6,616 bases of DNA, taken from positions 1 to 6,616 of the forward strand of contig JALOMU010000095.1 of assembly GCA_025455285.1 (NCBI GenBank), in the 5' to 3' direction. Made by a program: the position numbers and the translations under genes. The notes under the pieces were generated by a model. It worked only from the letters and a program-made list of their open reading frames with translations. It was not told the DNA's origin and did not search any database. The stretch is from Flavihumibacter sp. GTDB taxonomy: Bacteria; Bacteroidota; Bacteroidia; Chitinophagales; Chitinophagaceae. Shown piece after piece: positions 5,794 to 6,616 of the stretch. Position 1 is the first letter of the stretch. Every line of letters starts with the position of its first letter.

Positions 5794-6616
5794 TCAGCGG
5801 GGAAACAGGCTCAAATCAATGCCCGGAATAATGCGAAGGGCGTTTTTGTAGTATACCTTTTTAAGAACCTCATCCGGTAAATCAAGTCCGTACATCCTCC
5901 AGAATGCGTGGTATTTTTTATGATAGGGAAAATATTCATCGGCTGTTTCCAGTACTCTGAAATAGGTAGCATATTCCGAAGGCACCCAACTGTCTTTTCC
6001 AAAAAGGATACGATCCTGGTATTTAAGGAAAAAATCATGTGCTGTACGGGGCTGCCGACCCAATTCTGCGATCACGGCTCCAAACTCCACCACCACATTT
6101 GGCATCGCTTGCAACAGGGAATCCAGTTTTTTCAGATTGTTAGGGTACCAGCCAAAATGCGCGGCAATAAAAGTAGTGCCAGGATGCTTTTTGAACATCC
6201 GGTGTTGCTCTGCAATCAACACCTCCCAGGGAGCAGGATCTTCATTTGAACGCTTGCGACGCGGATGCGTATAAAGTTCCAGCAAGCGTTCGTTTTCATT
6301 CGTTAATTCTTCCCAGAAAGACGCGGGATCTGCTGTATGAATCAGCACCGGGATCTTCAATTCACCGCATTTTTTCCAGATGGGATCAAGCCGTGGATCA
6401 TCTACAGTTACCCGGTTCCCCCTGGTATCTTTCACCGAAAATCCCAGGTTTTTGAACACTTTCAATCCGCGTGCACCATTGTTATAATCTTCCTGTAATT
6501 GCTTAACCGCTTTCTCCGACCAGCCTTCGCTGCCAATACCTGCAAAATCGATATTGTGGAATACTATAAATCTTCCGGGATATTGCTTCTGCGCGTTTTC
6601 CACTTTCTGTTTGAGC
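5794..6616 (-). CDS. Amidohydrolase family protein (Amidohydro_2-like TIM barrel), 5' end missing
   Basis: The last 273 codons are visible. The frame is still open at the right edge, so the true start lies outside; the GTG at 6601-6603 is an internal valine codon, not a supported start. Counting from that valine, the protein shows GARGLKVFK (43-51), IPVLIHTADP (84-93, with H89), TFIAAHFGW (144-152, with H149), RILFGKDSW (198-206, with D204) and the closing YYKNALRII (251-259). This order of strand-end His, His and Asp followed by NAxR is that of the Amidohydro_2 metal-dependent hydrolase/decarboxylase barrel. The N-terminal HxH-type metal site would lie beyond the window. The FGKDSW form replaces the more usual FGTDxP. 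The substrate cannot be predicted. No signal peptide can be assessed. The gene converges on the AraC gene with no spacer. Confidence 0.87.
   Translation of the reverse strand, partial: LKQKVENAQKQYPGRFIVFHNIDFAGIGSEGWSEKAVKQLQEDYNNGARGLKVFKNLGFSVKDTRGNRVTVDDPRLDPIWKKCGELKIPVLIHTADPASFWEELTNENERLLELYTHPRRKRSNEDPAPWEVLIAEQHRMFKKHPGTTFIAAHFGWYPNNLKKLDSLLQAMPNVVVEFGAVIAELGRQPRTAHDFFLKYQDRILFGKDSWVPSEYATYFRVLETADEYFPYHKKYHAFWRMYGLDLPDEVLKKVYYKNALRIIPGIDLSLFPR

Noticed and set aside
5908..6455. Plus-strand open frames inside the amidohydrolase gene
   Set aside because: The minus-strand frame carries clear Amidohydro_2 motifs throughout, so the plus-strand frames are shadows.
1..6616. CRISPR array, tRNA, transposon ends or phage genes
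   Set aside because: No regularly spaced repeats, cloverleaf-type sequence, transposase motifs or phage structural genes were seen on either strand.

Overview
The window looks like chromosomal DNA of a member of the Bacteroidota, most likely Chitinophagaceae or a close relative. This is inferred from moderate GC with A/T-rich gaps, the absence of convincing Shine-Dalgarno sites before most starts, a DUF6249-type membrane protein next to an ECF sigma/anti-sigma pair, and a GH109-type glycosidase with a twin-arginine leader. The species cannot be fixed from sequence reading alone. I see no tRNA, rRNA, insertion sequence, phage gene or CRISPR array.

Layout. Positions 1-207 hold a striking nested hairpin (29-88), a likely terminator, followed by non-coding DNA. 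A small three-helix membrane protein (208-582, minus) is divergent from an ECF sigma factor (843-1427, plus), across a 260-bp region rich in GGTTA-type repeats. The sigma factor is followed after 31 bp by a cysteine-free, two-helix membrane protein (1459-1971), probably its anti-sigma partner. After a 106-bp gap comes a two-gene unit joined by an ATGA overlap: a NahK-like anomeric sugar kinase (2078-3160) and a Tat-exported GH109 alpha-N-acetylgalactosaminidase-like enzyme (3157-4587). A strong intrinsic terminator (4616-4647) closes it. An AraC-family regulator (4903-5793) follows, preceded by a 12-bp direct repeat 104 bp apart. Its stop codon directly abuts that of a convergent amidohydrolase gene that runs off the right edge (5794-6616, minus, 5' end missing).

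How the genes may work together. The GH109-like enzyme would release alpha-linked GalNAc (or a related sugar) outside the cytoplasm. After uptake, the kinase would convert the free N-acetylhexosamine to its 1-phosphate. The translational coupling suggests that release and trapping of the sugar are made together. The AraC protein has a cupin sensor domain and lies just downstream in the same direction, so it is a candidate regulator, but nothing in the sequence proves this. The sigma/anti-sigma pair and the small membrane protein look like a separate envelope or housekeeping signalling module.
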